Origin: Paraprevotella sp.
GTDB lineage: Bacteria > Bacteroidota > Bacteroidia > Bacteroidales > Bacteroidaceae
Assembly: GCA_017425765.1 (NCBI GenBank)
Contig: JAFOXE010000022.1
Coordinates: 1 to 8,243, forward strand
Direction: 5' to 3'
DNA: 8,243 nt
Of the stretch, positions 1 to 7,330 are shown piece after piece. Numbering within the stretch: position 1 is the stretch's first letter; each line of letters starts with the position of its first letter. Position numbers and translations under genes: made by a program. The notes under the pieces were generated by a model, which ran no database searches, was not told the DNA's origin, and saw nothing but the letters and a program-made list of their open reading frames with translations.

Positions 1-456
1 ACCGTTCTTCTACCTCAGATAACCATTTTCTTCTATCGACGTATGAAAGGATGGTCTTCATACGAACTGCGCCATCGTAAAAACCGAGTTATTCCTTATA
101 TTATATTTATTGCCTCCTACGCCACATGCTTTCACATGATGCGGGAATTCCATATGCCGGGCTACATGGGAGGCATCATTGTGGGTGCACTCATGATACA
201 AATAATCTGCACCTTCCTCAATATATGGTGGAAAATCAGTACACATTCGGCCGGTGCCGGCGGACTTATCGGTGCTCTTATGGCCTTTTCTCTATTGTTC
301 CACTTCAACCCCACATGGTGGTTGTGTCTTTGCATCCTACTCTCCGGACTAGTCAATTCAAGCCGTATGATTTTGCGTCAACATTCGTTGGCTCAAGTTA
401 TTTCGGGCACCGTCATTGGGGCCATTTGCGGTTTTGTAGGCATCATGTTCACGTAG
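1..456 (+). CDS. PAP2-like phosphatase family membrane protein, C-terminal part
   Basis: The frame is open from the first base and ends with TAG at 454-456, so 151 C-terminal residues are visible and the true start lies outside the window. It is hydrophobic, with about four membrane segments (visible residues about 32-46, 56-76, 88-102 and 106-120, plus a short one at the end). The PAP2 (type 2 phosphatidic acid phosphatase) signature is recognisable. A KISTH stretch (visible residues 78-82) stands where family members have PSGH, and SR-x5-H (121-128) is the third motif with its histidine. The Asp usually four residues after that His is Gln here, so phosphatase activity is uncertain. The upstream RHRKNRVIPY stretch resembles a reduced first motif. 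The family removes phosphate from lipid phosphates or undecaprenyl pyrophosphate at the inner membrane; the substrate here is unknown. It precedes purE by 54 bases on the same strand. Confidence 0.7.
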   Translation, partial: TVLLPQITIFFYRRMKGWSSYELRHRKNRVIPYIIFIASYATCFHMMREFHMPGYMGGIIVGALMIQIICTFLNIWWKISTHSAGAGGLIGALMAFSLLFHFNPTWWLCLCILLSGLVNSSRMILRQHSLAQVISGTVIGAICGFVGIMFT

Positions 457-510
457 AAATATCCAGACAAACATCAAGAAAACAAAATACAAACAAAAAC
501 ATACATTATT

Positions 511-1017
511 ATGAAACCTGTTGTTAGCATCATTATGGGCAGCACATCAGACCTCCCTGTTATGGAGAAAGCTGCCAAATTCCTTGACGAAATGCAAATC
601 CCCTTCGAAATGAATGCACTTTCTGCACATCGTACTCCGGACGAAGTGGAATCTTTTGCTAAAGGCGCAGCGGAGCGCGGCGTAAAGATAATCATTGCAG
701 GTGCCGGAATGGCCGCAGCATTGCCCGGTGTGATAGCCGCCAGCACCACATTGCCGGTTATCGGTGTTCCCATTAAAGGAATGTTAGATGGCCTTGATGC
801 CATGCTGTCCATCATACAAATGCCTCCCGGTATTCCCGTAGCCACTGTTGCCATCAACGGCGCATTGAATGCTGCTATTTTAGCCGGACAGATGTTAGCT
901 CTTTCGGATAGCAAGTTGGCCTCCAAAATGGAAGCATACAAGCATGGATTGAAGAACAAGATCGTAAAGGCAAATGCCGAACTTGCCGACGTAAAATACG
1001 AATACAAGTGCAATTAA
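511..1017 (+). CDS. purE: N5-carboxyaminoimidazole ribonucleotide mutase
   Basis: This cytosolic enzyme converts N5-CAIR to CAIR in de novo purine synthesis, working after PurK. The 168-residue length is normal for class I (bacterial) PurE. Visible family marks are GSTSD (residues 10-14) for phosphate binding, SAHRTP (38-43) with the catalytic His40 (E. coli His45), and the conserved block from LPVIGVP through IQMPPGIPVATVAI (81-115). One residue stands out: Ala70 replaces the His of the E. coli AAHLPG motif (His75); I suspect this is common in Bacteroidales but cannot check. The ATG at 511 follows an A-rich leader with no Shine-Dalgarno site, as is usual in Bacteroidetes. ispG starts 11 bases after the stop, so the two are probably cotranscribed. 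No purine-specific operator or riboswitch is visible in the 54-base leader. Confidence 0.96.
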   Translation: MKPVVSIIMGSTSDLPVMEKAAKFLDEMQIPFEMNALSAHRTPDEVESFAKGAAERGVKIIIAGAGMAAALPGVIAASTTLPVIGVPIKGMLDGLDAMLSIIQMPPGIPVATVAINGALNAAILAGQMLALSDSKLASKMEAYKHGLKNKIVKANAELADVKYEYKCN

Positions 1018-1028
1018 AATCATAAGGA

Positions 1029-2906
1029 ATGATAGACTTGTTTAATTATCGACGCAGACAAACCCACAAAGTGAACATCGGAGGTACTCCATTAGGCGAA
1101 GGCAACCCCATTCGCATACAGAGTATGACCAACACTGTGACGATGGACACCGAAGCTTGTGTGGCTCAAACCCTTCGCATAGCCCAAGCGGGTGGCGAAT
1201 ATGTTCGCCTCACCACACAGGGAATACGCGAAGCTGAAAACATGCAATACATCAACGCCGGGGTTCGTGCTTCCGGCTGCAATGTACCTTTGGTTGCAGA
1301 TGTTCATTTCAACCCGCGTGTAGCCGATGTGGCTGCACTCTACGTCGAAAAGGTGCGAGTAAATCCCGGAAACTACGTGGATTCGGCACGCACATTCAAG
1401 CACTTGGAGTATACCGACGAGGAATATGCCGAGGAACTTAAAAAGATTGAAGCACGATTTGTTCCTTTCCTGAACATCTGCAAAGAAAATCACACCGCCA
1501 TTCGCATCGGAGTTAACCATGGCTCCTTAAGCGACCGCATCATGAGCCGATACGGAGATACGCCCGAAGGCATTGTTGAAAGTTGTATGGAATTCTTGCG
1601 CATCTGCGTCAAAGAGAACTTCCGCGACGTGGTCATCTCTATCAAAGCCAGCAATACGGTGGTAATGGTGCGCAGTATGCGCTTGTTAGTAGATGTAATG
1701 GAACGCGAAGGAATGAGCTTTCCGCTACACCTCGGAGTGACCGAAGCCGGCGACGGAGAGGACGGACGCATTAAAAGTGCCGTGGGCATTGGTGCTCTTT
1801 TGGCCGATGGCATCGGCGATACCATACGTGTTTCGCTAAGCGAAGAGCCCGAAGCCGAGATTCCTGTTGCTCGCAAGTTAGTCGACCACATCAACCGCCG
1901 CAACGGCCACCTTATGATTCCTGCACAAGAAGCAGCCGACTTTAACTATCTACAACCCCAACGCAGAAGAACTGTTGCGGTGAAGAACATCGGTGGTGAA
2001 AATGTTCCCGTGGTAATTGCCGACAGAATGGATTTGCAAGCTGCCGAGATGATGGATTCTTACCGTCCCAACGAGAATTTCCAACCCGATTACATCTACT
2101 GCGGACGTAATCTTCCACCGGCCAACCAACGTGAAAAGGCGGCATATATCGTGGATGCCGATTGTTGGACGGGCGAAGAAAACACTTTCCCCGCTTTCCC
2201 ACACAACCTAATGGCTGTAATGGCATGTTGTCCGGCTAAATTGAAATTCTTGTTTCTCACGTATGCATCACTCGACGAGGAAGCTCGTGCCTGTCTACGA
2301 CATCATCCTGAAGTGGTGGTTGTGTCGCAAAGCAACCATCCGAATCGTTTGGGCGAACACCGTGCACTTATTCACGAACTAACTCGAGAGGGGTTGACAA
2401 ATCCGGTTGTCATTTTCCAACAATATGGATGCAGTGCCGAGGAGAAAGAAGATTTTCAAATAGAAAGTGCTGCCGACATGGGAGCATTGTTGTTTGATGG
2501 TCTTTGCGACGGCATCTATCTTTACAACAATGGTTCACTATCCCATGCCGACATCGATGCTACAGCCTTCGGCATACTGCAAGCAGCTCGCTTGCGCACC
2601 AGCAAAACGGAGTATATATCCTGCCCCGGATGTGGACGAACCTTGTACAATCTACAAGATACCATCGCACGTATCAAGGAGGCCACCGCACACCTCAAAG
2701 GTCTAAAAATTGGCATCATGGGATGCATAGTAAACGGACCCGGCGAGATGGCCGATGCCGACTATGGATATGTAGGTGCAGCCCGCGGAAAGGTGAGTCT
2801 GTACAAGAAAAAAGAATGTGTGGAAAAGAACATACCTGAAGAAGACGCCGTCGAAAAGCTCTTAAAACTTATTCGTGATAATGGCGACGACCCCTCGGTA
2901 TCTTGA
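1029..2906 (+). CDS. ispG: 4-hydroxy-3-methylbut-2-enyl diphosphate synthase, long insert-containing form
   Basis: IspG (GcpE) reduces methylerythritol cyclodiphosphate to HMBPP in the MEP isoprenoid pathway using a [4Fe-4S] cluster. The protein has 625 residues, much longer than the ~370 of E. coli, and matches the three-domain form known from Bacteroidetes, Chlamydiae and plants. It has an N-terminal TIM barrel (about 1-290; IQSMTNT at 30-36, LGVTEAGDGEDGRIKSA at 235-251), an inserted domain (about 295-520), and a C-terminal cluster domain. The cluster ligands are visible as Cys532 and Cys535 (CPGC), Cys566 and Glu573 (GCIVNGPGE). All key residues are present. The ATG at 1029 lies 11 bases after purE with AAGGA at 1023-1027, very close to the start. 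cysS begins 45 bases downstream. Confidence 0.97.
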   Translation: MIDLFNYRRRQTHKVNIGGTPLGEGNPIRIQSMTNTVTMDTEACVAQTLRIAQAGGEYVRLTTQGIREAENMQYINAGVRASGCNVPLVADVHFNPRVADVAALYVEKVRVNPGNYVDSARTFKHLEYTDEEYAEELKKIEARFVPFLNICKENHTAIRIGVNHGSLSDRIMSRYGDTPEGIVESCMEFLRICVKENFRDVVISIKASNTVVMVRSMRLLVDVMEREGMSFPLHLGVTEAGDGEDGRIKSAVGIGALLADGIGDTIRVSLSEEPEAEIPVARKLVDHINRRNGHLMIPAQEAADFNYLQPQRRRTVAVKNIGGENVPVVIADRMDLQAAEMMDSYRPNENFQPDYIYCGRNLPPANQREKAAYIVDADCWTGEENTFPAFPHNLMAVMACCPAKLKFLFLTYASLDEEARACLRHHPEVVVVSQSNHPNRLGEHRALIHELTREGLTNPVVIFQQYGCSAEEKEDFQIESAADMGALLFDGLCDGIYLYNNGSLSHADIDATAFGILQAARLRTSKTEYISCPGCGRTLYNLQDTIARIKEATAHLKGLKIGIMGCIVNGPGEMADADYGYVGAARGKVSLYKKKECVEKNIPEEDAVEKLLKLIRDNGDDPSVS

Positions 2907-2916
2907 TTTTTTTATG

Positions 2917-2924
2917 TACCTTTG
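2917..2924 (+). promoter_or_regulatory. Bacteroidetes -7 promoter element of cysS
   Basis: TACCTTTG matches the Bacteroidetes sigma-ABfr -7 consensus TAnnTTTG and is followed by CA, as in the other promoters here. No TTTG lies 19-21 bases upstream, so the -33 part is weak. It sits just after the ispG stop and would place transcription start near 2931, about 20 bases before the cysS ATG. It suggests cysS can be transcribed apart from purE-ispG. Confidence 0.55.
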
Positions 2925-2951
2925 CACACAAAAGCTTAATATACACCAGAT

Positions 2952-4442
2952 ATGGAACAGAAATTAATCATCTACAATACACTTTCTCGTCGCAAAGAGG
3001 AATTCAAACCCGTTACACCGGGACGCGTCGGCATGTACGTTTGCGGCCCTACCGTTTACGGCGATGCACACTTGGGCCATGCACGTCCGGCCATTACGTT
3101 CGACCTCTTGTTTCGTTACCTTCAGCATGTAGGCTATAAGGTTCGCTATGTACGCAACATCACCGATGTGGGCCACTTGGAGCACGATGCCGATGAGGGC
3201 GAAGACAAGATTGCAAAGAAAGCCCGTTTGGAAGAATTGGAACCAATGGAAGTTGCTCAATACTTTACCAACAGATTCCATGATGCCATGAATGCGCTCA
3301 ACGTATTGCCTCCAAGCATCGAGCCTCATGCCACCGGCCACATCATCGAACAGATAGAATTGGTTAAGGAGATCATGAACAATGGCTTCGCTTACGAAAG
3401 TCAGGGTAGTGTATATTTCGACGTAGAGAAGTACAATAAAGCACACAACTACGGCAAACTCTCTGGTCGCAACCTTGAAGATGTCATCAACAACTCTCGC
3501 GCCTTGGACGGTGTGGGCGAAAAACGCAATCAAGTGGACTTTGCTTTATGGAAGTGCGCACAACCTCAACACATCATGCGATGGCCGAGCCCCTGGAGCG
3601 ATGGTTTCCCGGGTTGGCACTGCGAATGTACTGCAATGGGACGCAAATACCTGGGCAACCACTTCGACATTCACGGCGGTGGCATGGACCTAGTATTCCC
3701 ACACCACGAGTGTGAGATTGCTCAATCGGTAGCAAGCCAGGGCAGCGACATGGTAAACTATTGGATGCATAACAATATGATCACCATCAACGGACAAAAG
3801 ATGGGTAAAAGCTTGAACAACTTCATCACCTTGAGCCAATTCTTTAGCGGAAACCACGAGGCGCTGACGCAAGCTTATTCACCTATGACCATCCGTTTCT
3901 TCATTCTTCAAGCACACTACCGCAGCACGGTCGACTTCAGCAACGAGGCACTACAAGCCAGTGAAAAGGGTCTTGCTCGTCTTATGGAGGGCTTGAAAAA
4001 CCTAAAGAGAATTACTCCCGAGGCCAACGGAGCGAACGCCATAGAAATGAACTACGTAGAGGACTTGGAAAAGAAGTGCTACGAGGCCATGAACGACGAC
4101 TTGAATTCGCCTATCGTCATCAGTCATTTGTTTGATGCTTGCCGTGTAATCAACACCATCGTCGACAAGAAGGCAACCATCAAAGCCGATGTTTTAGCTG
4201 CTTTGGAACGTGTATTCCGCACCTTTGCTTTCGACATCTTAGGTTTGCAAGAAGAGATTGGAAGCGGAAGCGGACGCGAAGAAGCATTTGGTAAGGTAGT
4301 GGATATGCTATTGGAACAACGCCGCATAGCTAAAGCAAACAAGGATTGGGCCACCAGCGACAAAATTCGTGATGAATTGGCCGCCTTAGGATTTGAAGTA
4401 AAAGATACCAAGGACGGTTTCACTTGGACTCTCAACAAGTAA
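2952..4442 (+). CDS. cysS: Cysteinyl-tRNA synthetase
   Basis: This class I aminoacyl-tRNA synthetase charges tRNA-Cys in the cytosol. It has 496 residues, slightly longer than E. coli CysRS (461). The catalytic core shows CGPTVY (31-36), the HIGH-type HLGH (40-43), and the block [10 protein letters not shown] (221-230) to [15 protein letters not shown] (241-255). Zinc ligands by alignment with E. coli are Cys31, Cys226, His251 and Glu255. The KMSKS loop is KMGKS (283-287); I remember the same variant from other Bacteroidetes. The C-terminal helical and anticodon-binding part (about 340-496) ends with a conserved-looking [18 protein letters not shown] stretch. The ATG at 2952 fits the family N-terminus and lies just downstream of a -7 element. 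The gene is followed directly by a strong terminator. Confidence 0.97.
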   Translation: MEQKLIIYNTLSRRKEEFKPVTPGRVGMYVCGPTVYGDAHLGHARPAITFDLLFRYLQHVGYKVRYVRNITDVGHLEHDADEGEDKIAKKARLEELEPMEVAQYFTNRFHDAMNALNVLPPSIEPHATGHIIEQIELVKEIMNNGFAYESQGSVYFDVEKYNKAHNYGKLSGRNLEDVINNSRALDGVGEKRNQVDFALWKCAQPQHIMRWPSPWSDGFPGWHCECTAMGRKYLGNHFDIHGGGMDLVFPHHECEIAQSVASQGSDMVNYWMHNNMITINGQKMGKSLNNFITLSQFFSGNHEALTQAYSPMTIRFFILQAHYRSTVDFSNEALQASEKGLARLMEGLKNLKRITPEANGANAIEMNYVEDLEKKCYEAMNDDLNSPIVISHLFDACRVINTIVDKKATIKADVLAALERVFRTFAFDILGLQEEIGSGSGREEAFGKVVDMLLEQRRIAKANKDWATSDKIRDELAALGFEVKDTKDGFTWTLNK

Positions 4443-4464
4443 ACCTATACATTTACTTTTTCGG

Positions 4465-4516
4465 TTCGCCCCTACCGTCGGAATCACACCGATGATAGGG
4501 GCGAATCATTTTTGTT
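4465..4516 (+). terminator. Rho-independent terminator after cysS
   Basis: A perfect 10-bp stem, TTCGCCCCTA (4465-4474) with TAGGGGCGAA (4496-4505), is extended by an inner TCGG/CCGA stem across a 3x3 internal loop. A T-rich run (TCATTTTTGTTT) follows on the + strand. It lies 22 bases after the cysS stop and should end the preceding transcript. Confidence 0.88.
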
Positions 4517-4882
4517 TCCTCTACACACCTACACATCCAGAACTTCATCTCTGTCAAAACACACGTACATATAAAGGGGTACTACACGAGCATATCCATG
4601 CATCGGGACGTACGCCTCGTTGCACTTTGGTGTACGTCTGTTTTCCACTACTCAAACATCATCTTAAAATACCTACTTGTTCAAAAACAAGAATGCACCA
4701 CCCTATTATAAAACAAATATTTTCCACACAAAACATCATGCCGAAAATGCCCTAAATCAACACATATAAAGTCGCTTTTTAGGTCCTCTATAACTAAATC
4801 TTGAAAGGATAAAAAATCTTAAAAAGTTATAACTGTGTGTGTTTCAAAGCATTTACATGCTGATTTTTTGACAAAAAGTACG
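4517..4882. other. Long intergenic region without a convincing gene
   Basis: Together with the flanking terminator and promoter this is part of a 504-base gap between cysS and the NlpC/P60 gene, unusually long for this compact segment. No reading frame has plausible coding character: the 87-codon frame at 4492-4755 begins inside the terminator stem and encodes a His/Pro/Thr-rich sequence without domain features. The first part contains a 10-bp hairpin (4607-4638). The second part (about 4660-4860) is AT-rich, with a weak 6-bp inverted repeat TATAAC/GTTATA (4789-4794, 4826-4831). I found no TAnnTTTG promoter on either strand ahead of the hairpin. Confidence 0.6.
4607..4645 (+). terminator. Second stable hairpin, possible terminator or structured RNA
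   Basis: GACGTACGCC (4607-4616) pairs with GGTGTACGTC (4629-4638), a 10-bp stem with one G-U pair and a 12-base loop, followed by TGTTTTCC. The short T-run makes it a candidate back-up terminator. An upstream ACGAG (4586-4590) could instead pair with CTCGT (4616-4620) at the stem-loop edge, so an alternative fold is possible. Its function is not known. Confidence 0.45.
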
Positions 4883-4890
4883 TATCTTTG
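4883..4890 (+). promoter_or_regulatory. Bacteroidetes -7 promoter element of the NlpC/P60 gene
   Basis: TATCTTTG matches TAnnTTTG and is followed by CA. A TTTG at 4867-4870 is only 12 bases upstream, shorter than the usual 19-21, so a proper -33 element is not evident. Start of transcription would be near 4897, giving a leader of about 50 bases. Confidence 0.6.
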
Positions 4891-4946
4891 CACCCGAATC
4901 AAAAACTCCGCGTCGTTTAGATGCCGAACTAACCCTTTTCTGACGT

Positions 4947-5540
4947 ATGCTAAGAAAGATTCTTATTCTATTTTTCTGTTGTACGGTTGCCCGTGCTGTA
5001 AATCCATTGCATCTGCCTCATGAAGCAATGGACGAGGACATGAAGTGTCCTTTTGAACAGAAACATACGGATACACCTGATTCTACCCAGTCCATGATTT
5101 TGGCCGATCGCATCATAAAAGAAGCTATGACGCACATGGGTAAACGGTATCGTTGGGGGGATGTCGGTCCTAAAACCTTTGATTGTTCCGGTTTCACAAG
5201 CTACGTATACCGTCACGAAGGTTTGAAAATAAGTCGCACCTCACGTGCTCAATACCACGATGGAGAGGAAGTTCAGGTAAAAGAACTACAAAAAGGTGAT
5301 CTTGTATTCTTTAGTCGCACTCGCAATAAAAATAGAATTACACACGTAGGTATCGTAACAGAAACAGATACTAGCAATTGCAGTTTCAAGTTTATCCATG
5401 CCAGCATACATGGTGTAAAAATTGATAGCGTACCCGACAAACGCTATTACAAGCAACACTATGTCAGTGCATGTCGCATCTTCAATGATTCTATTGCTAC
5501 ACTTGCATTACAAGACTCATTGCTGAACGAAAAAATATAA
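4947..5540 (+). CDS. Secreted NlpC/P60 (C40) peptidoglycan endopeptidase
   Basis: NlpC/P60 cysteine peptidases cut peptide stems of the cell wall, often between D-Glu and the diamino acid. The 197-residue protein begins with a short hydrophobic signal peptide (about 1-17, MLRKILILFF then CCTVARA), so it is probably exported to the periplasm; the FFCC stretch is not a good lipobox. A linker (about 18-48) leads to one NlpC/P60 domain (about 52-178). It has the catalytic Cys80 in FDCSGF, His133 in ITHVGIV and the third polar residue His151 in FIHAS. The KGDLVFF strand (116-122) is also typical. There is no separate SH3 or LysM targeting domain. The ATG at 4947 is the earliest possible start, because an in-frame TGA lies at 4941-4943; no Shine-Dalgarno site is seen. 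It has its own promoter and converges with the Fur-family gene 32 bases downstream. Confidence 0.92.
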   Translation: MLRKILILFFCCTVARAVNPLHLPHEAMDEDMKCPFEQKHTDTPDSTQSMILADRIIKEAMTHMGKRYRWGDVGPKTFDCSGFTSYVYRHEGLKISRTSRAQYHDGEEVQVKELQKGDLVFFSRTRNKNRITHVGIVTETDTSNCSFKFIHASIHGVKIDSVPDKRYYKQHYVSACRIFNDSIATLALQDSLLNEKI

Positions 5541-5564
5541 CCCAAAAGCCTTCTGATTTAAGAC

Positions 5565-5585
5565 ACCCAACGCTACATCTTGGGT
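5565..5585. terminator. Weak hairpin between convergent genes
   Basis: ACCCAA (5565-5570) and TTGGGT (5580-5585) form a 6-bp stem with a 9-base loop across the stop codon of the Fur-family gene. There is no clear T-run on either side, so this is at best a weak shared terminator for the two genes meeting here. Confidence 0.3.
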
Positions 5586-6025
5586 AAAACATACGTGTGT
5601 TCTTCCTTGGCAGCACAAGCCGGACACACTCCCTTCATCATATAATTTATTGACTGAACGGAATAACCCTCAGGCAAATCCACTACAGGAACCTGTTGTT
5701 GCCTAAAACAAAAAGTGCGCTGACACTGTACACAATAAAAGTGCACATGCATATCTTCGAGCGAACACGACGAGTCGCCAGCGCATACCTCATATCTTAG
5801 CGACCCGCTTCCGTCTTCCAAACCGTGCACCAAATGACGCGAAAGGAATAAGGTAAGCGTACGAAAAATAGTCGACTTATCCACTGTATCAAGCCTTTGT
5901 TCTAATTCTCCCAATGAAAGGGCACGGGCACTTTCAAACAAAGTGCGGAAGATAAGCAAACGCATCGCTGTAGGTTTTACACCGCGATGTTTCATCCGTT
6001 CTACAAAAAGCTGTTCCTCTTTCAT
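5573..6025 (-). CDS. Fur-family metal-responsive transcriptional repressor
   Basis: This 150-residue protein has the usual Fur-family length and layout. An N-terminal winged helix (about 5-80) contains the DNA-recognition segment DKSTIFRTLTLFL (49-61). A C-terminal dimerisation/metal domain starts at DMHVHFYC (91-98). Two CxxC pairs, Cys98/Cys101 and Cys134/Cys137, form the expected structural zinc site, and His93 and His95 belong to the regulatory metal site. Compared with classic Fur the His-rich HHDHH stretch is reduced, so the sequence does not tell whether it senses iron, zinc, peroxide or something else; similar proteins are common in Bacteroidetes. The ATG at 6025 is supported by a well-formed promoter 55 bases upstream. 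It is divergent from the DUF5009 gene and shares its control region, which makes that gene and itself the first candidates for regulation. Confidence 0.9.
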   Translation of the reverse strand: MKEEQLFVERMKHRGVKPTAMRLLIFRTLFESARALSLGELEQRLDTVDKSTIFRTLTLFLSRHLVHGLEDGSGSLRYEVCAGDSSCSLEDMHVHFYCVQCQRTFCFRQQQVPVVDLPEGYSVQSINYMMKGVCPACAAKEEHTYVLPKM

Positions 6026-6079
6026 TGAAATAAAAATGATCTAAATTCGGATGTTCGATAGTGTATAAGCAAGAATATG

Positions 6080-6111
6080 CAAATGTACCGGTTTTTACCA
6101 CTTCGTGCAAA
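6080..6111 (-). promoter_or_regulatory. Complete -33/-7 promoter of the Fur-family gene
   Basis: Read on the - strand, TTTG (6111-6108) is followed after exactly 20 bases by TACATTTG (6087-6080). This fits the Bacteroidetes consensus TTTG-N19-21-TAnnTTTG. The start of transcription would be near 6073, about 48 bases before the ATG. CTTCGT occurs twice on the + strand (6101-6106 and 6114-6119), flanking the -33 element, a possible but weak half-site repeat. Confidence 0.78.
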
Positions 6112-6127
6112 TGCTTCGTAAAAATGA

Positions 6128-6149
6128 TTTTCATATCTTTGCATGAAAA
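6128..6149 (+). promoter_or_regulatory. Promoter of the DUF5009 gene framed by an inverted repeat (candidate operator)
   Basis: The -7 element TATCTTTG (6134-6141) is enclosed by perfect 7-base arms: TTTTCAT (6128-6134) and ATGAAAA (6143-6149), with an 8-base spacer that is almost exactly the -7 core. A dimeric repressor bound here would block promoter melting. A further small palindrome ATGA-N3-TCAT (6124-6134) overlaps the left arm. The arms do not match the Fur, Zur or PerR boxes I know. No good -33 TTTG is present at the usual distance. The element also argues for the ATG at 6181 as the start, because the transcript would begin near 6148. Confidence 0.55.
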
Positions 6150-6180
6150 CCTAAATACGATATCATCTACACCTCGCCAC

Positions 6181-7323
6181 ATGGAAAACAAGAACTCACA
6201 CTCAAAAACCGAAGGAGCAAGCAATCGCTTGGCCTCACTTGATATTTTACGAGGATTTGATCTCTTTCTTTTAGTTTTCTTTCAACCCGTGTTGGTTGCA
6301 CTCGGCCAACAACTCAATTTACCATGGCTGAATAGCATATTGTACCAATTTGACCATGAAAGGTGGGCAGGATTTCGCTTTTGGGATCTCGTCATGCCGC
6401 TATTTTTATTCATGGCAGGTGCCTCCATGCCTTTTTCGCTTTCCAAACACCGCAACGACGTGTCCAAGCGCCCAGTCTATCGCAAACTCTTAAAAAGATT
6501 CGCATGGTTGTTCTTCTTTGGCATGCTTGTACAAGGAAATATCCTTTCGTTTAATCCGCAGTATATCCGCCTCTACTCCAACACACTTCAAGCCATAGCC
6601 ACAGGCTACGTCATCGCTGCTATGGTGCAACTTCATCTTCAATGGAAAGGAATGATTGCTTGTGTCTTCGGATTACTTGCACTTTATTCCGTGCCCATGT
6701 ATCTATGTGGCGACTTCACCCCCGAGGGTAACTTTGCCGAGCACGTAGACCGCTGGGTATTGGGACGCTGGCGCGATGGTGTTTACTGGAACACGGATGG
6801 AACATGGAGTTTCTCGCCCTACTATAACTACACGTGGATATGGAGTAGCTTGAACTTTGGTGTTACAGTGCTGCTGGGTAGCTTTTCCGGAATGTTGATG
6901 AAGAACGGCAACACACAACGGCGAAAGACAGCTGCCTACCTTACAGCAATCGGTATCGGACTCACCCTCATCGGATGTCTGTGGCATGAAAGTATGCCCA
7001 TCATCAAACGAATATGGAGTTCTAGCATGACGGTATTCTCCGGCGGGCTATGTTTCCTCCTTATGGCCGCTTTCTACTACGTAATTGATTGTTTAGGCGT
7101 ACAGAAAGGATTGAATTGGCTGCGGATTTACGGGATGAACTCTATCACCGCCTACCTCTTGGGCGAGGTGGTAAACTTCCGATGCCTAGCACATTCTGTA
7201 TGTTATGGGCTCGAGAAATGGTTTGGAGATTACTATCAAGTTTGGCTCACCTTTGCAAACTTCCTGATTCTGTTCTTCATCTTGCGATGGATGTACCAAC
7301 ACCGCATCTTCTTGAAAATATAG
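6181..7323 (+). CDS. DUF5009/HGSNAT-like multi-pass membrane acyltransferase family protein
   Basis: The 380-residue product belongs to the COG4299/DUF5009 group related to heparan-alpha-glucosaminide N-acetyltransferase and YeiB-type proteins. Group marks are RLASLDILRGFDLF (16-29) at the first membrane helix, FDHERWAGFRFWDLVMPLFLF (57-77 region, with His59 a candidate functional residue), and GMNSITAYLLGE (318-329). About ten membrane helices are visible (near 22-42, 69-87, 104-122, 133-150, 157-175, 220-240, 250-268, 283-302, 314-332 and 355-372), with a polar loop at about 176-218. The family is thought to transfer acyl groups to sugars across the membrane; the bacterial substrate is unknown. 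An in-frame GTG at 6061 would give 420 residues, but it lies upstream of the promoter and its added residues do not resemble the family, so ATG 6181 is preferred. It is divergent from the Fur-family gene and convergent with the kinase fragment. Confidence 0.85.
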   Translation: MENKNSHSKTEGASNRLASLDILRGFDLFLLVFFQPVLVALGQQLNLPWLNSILYQFDHERWAGFRFWDLVMPLFLFMAGASMPFSLSKHRNDVSKRPVYRKLLKRFAWLFFFGMLVQGNILSFNPQYIRLYSNTLQAIATGYVIAAMVQLHLQWKGMIACVFGLLALYSVPMYLCGDFTPEGNFAEHVDRWVLGRWRDGVYWNTDGTWSFSPYYNYTWIWSSLNFGVTVLLGSFSGMLMKNGNTQRRKTAAYLTAIGIGLTLIGCLWHESMPIIKRIWSSSMTVFSGGLCFLLMAAFYYVIDCLGVQKGLNWLRIYGMNSITAYLLGEVVNFRCLAHSVCYGLEKWFGDYYQVWLTFANFLILFFILRWMYQHRIFLKI

Positions 7324-7330
7324 CGCCGTT

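Noticed and set aside
283..287. (residue numbers in CysRS) KMGKS instead of KMSKS as a novelty
   Set aside because: I recall the same variant in CysRS of other Bacteroidetes, and the rest of the active site is intact.
474..1013. 179-codon - strand frame opposite purE
   Set aside because: It is the reverse shadow of the well-conserved purE gene, with no independent support.
1911..2588. Large insertion in ispG as a novel fusion
   Set aside because: The three-domain IspG with this inserted domain is known from Bacteroidetes, Chlamydiae and plants.
2964..3533. 189-codon - strand frame opposite cysS
   Set aside because: It lies wholly inside conserved cysS coding sequence and has no recognisable features.
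4492..4755. 87-codon + strand frame in the gap after cysS
   Set aside because: It starts inside the terminator stem, has no domain or signal features, is rich in His, Pro and Thr, and runs through the second hairpin; it looks like chance.
6061..6180. Upstream GTG start for the DUF5009 gene
   Set aside because: It precedes the predicted promoter and overlaps the promoter of the divergent gene; the extra 40 residues do not match the family N-terminus.
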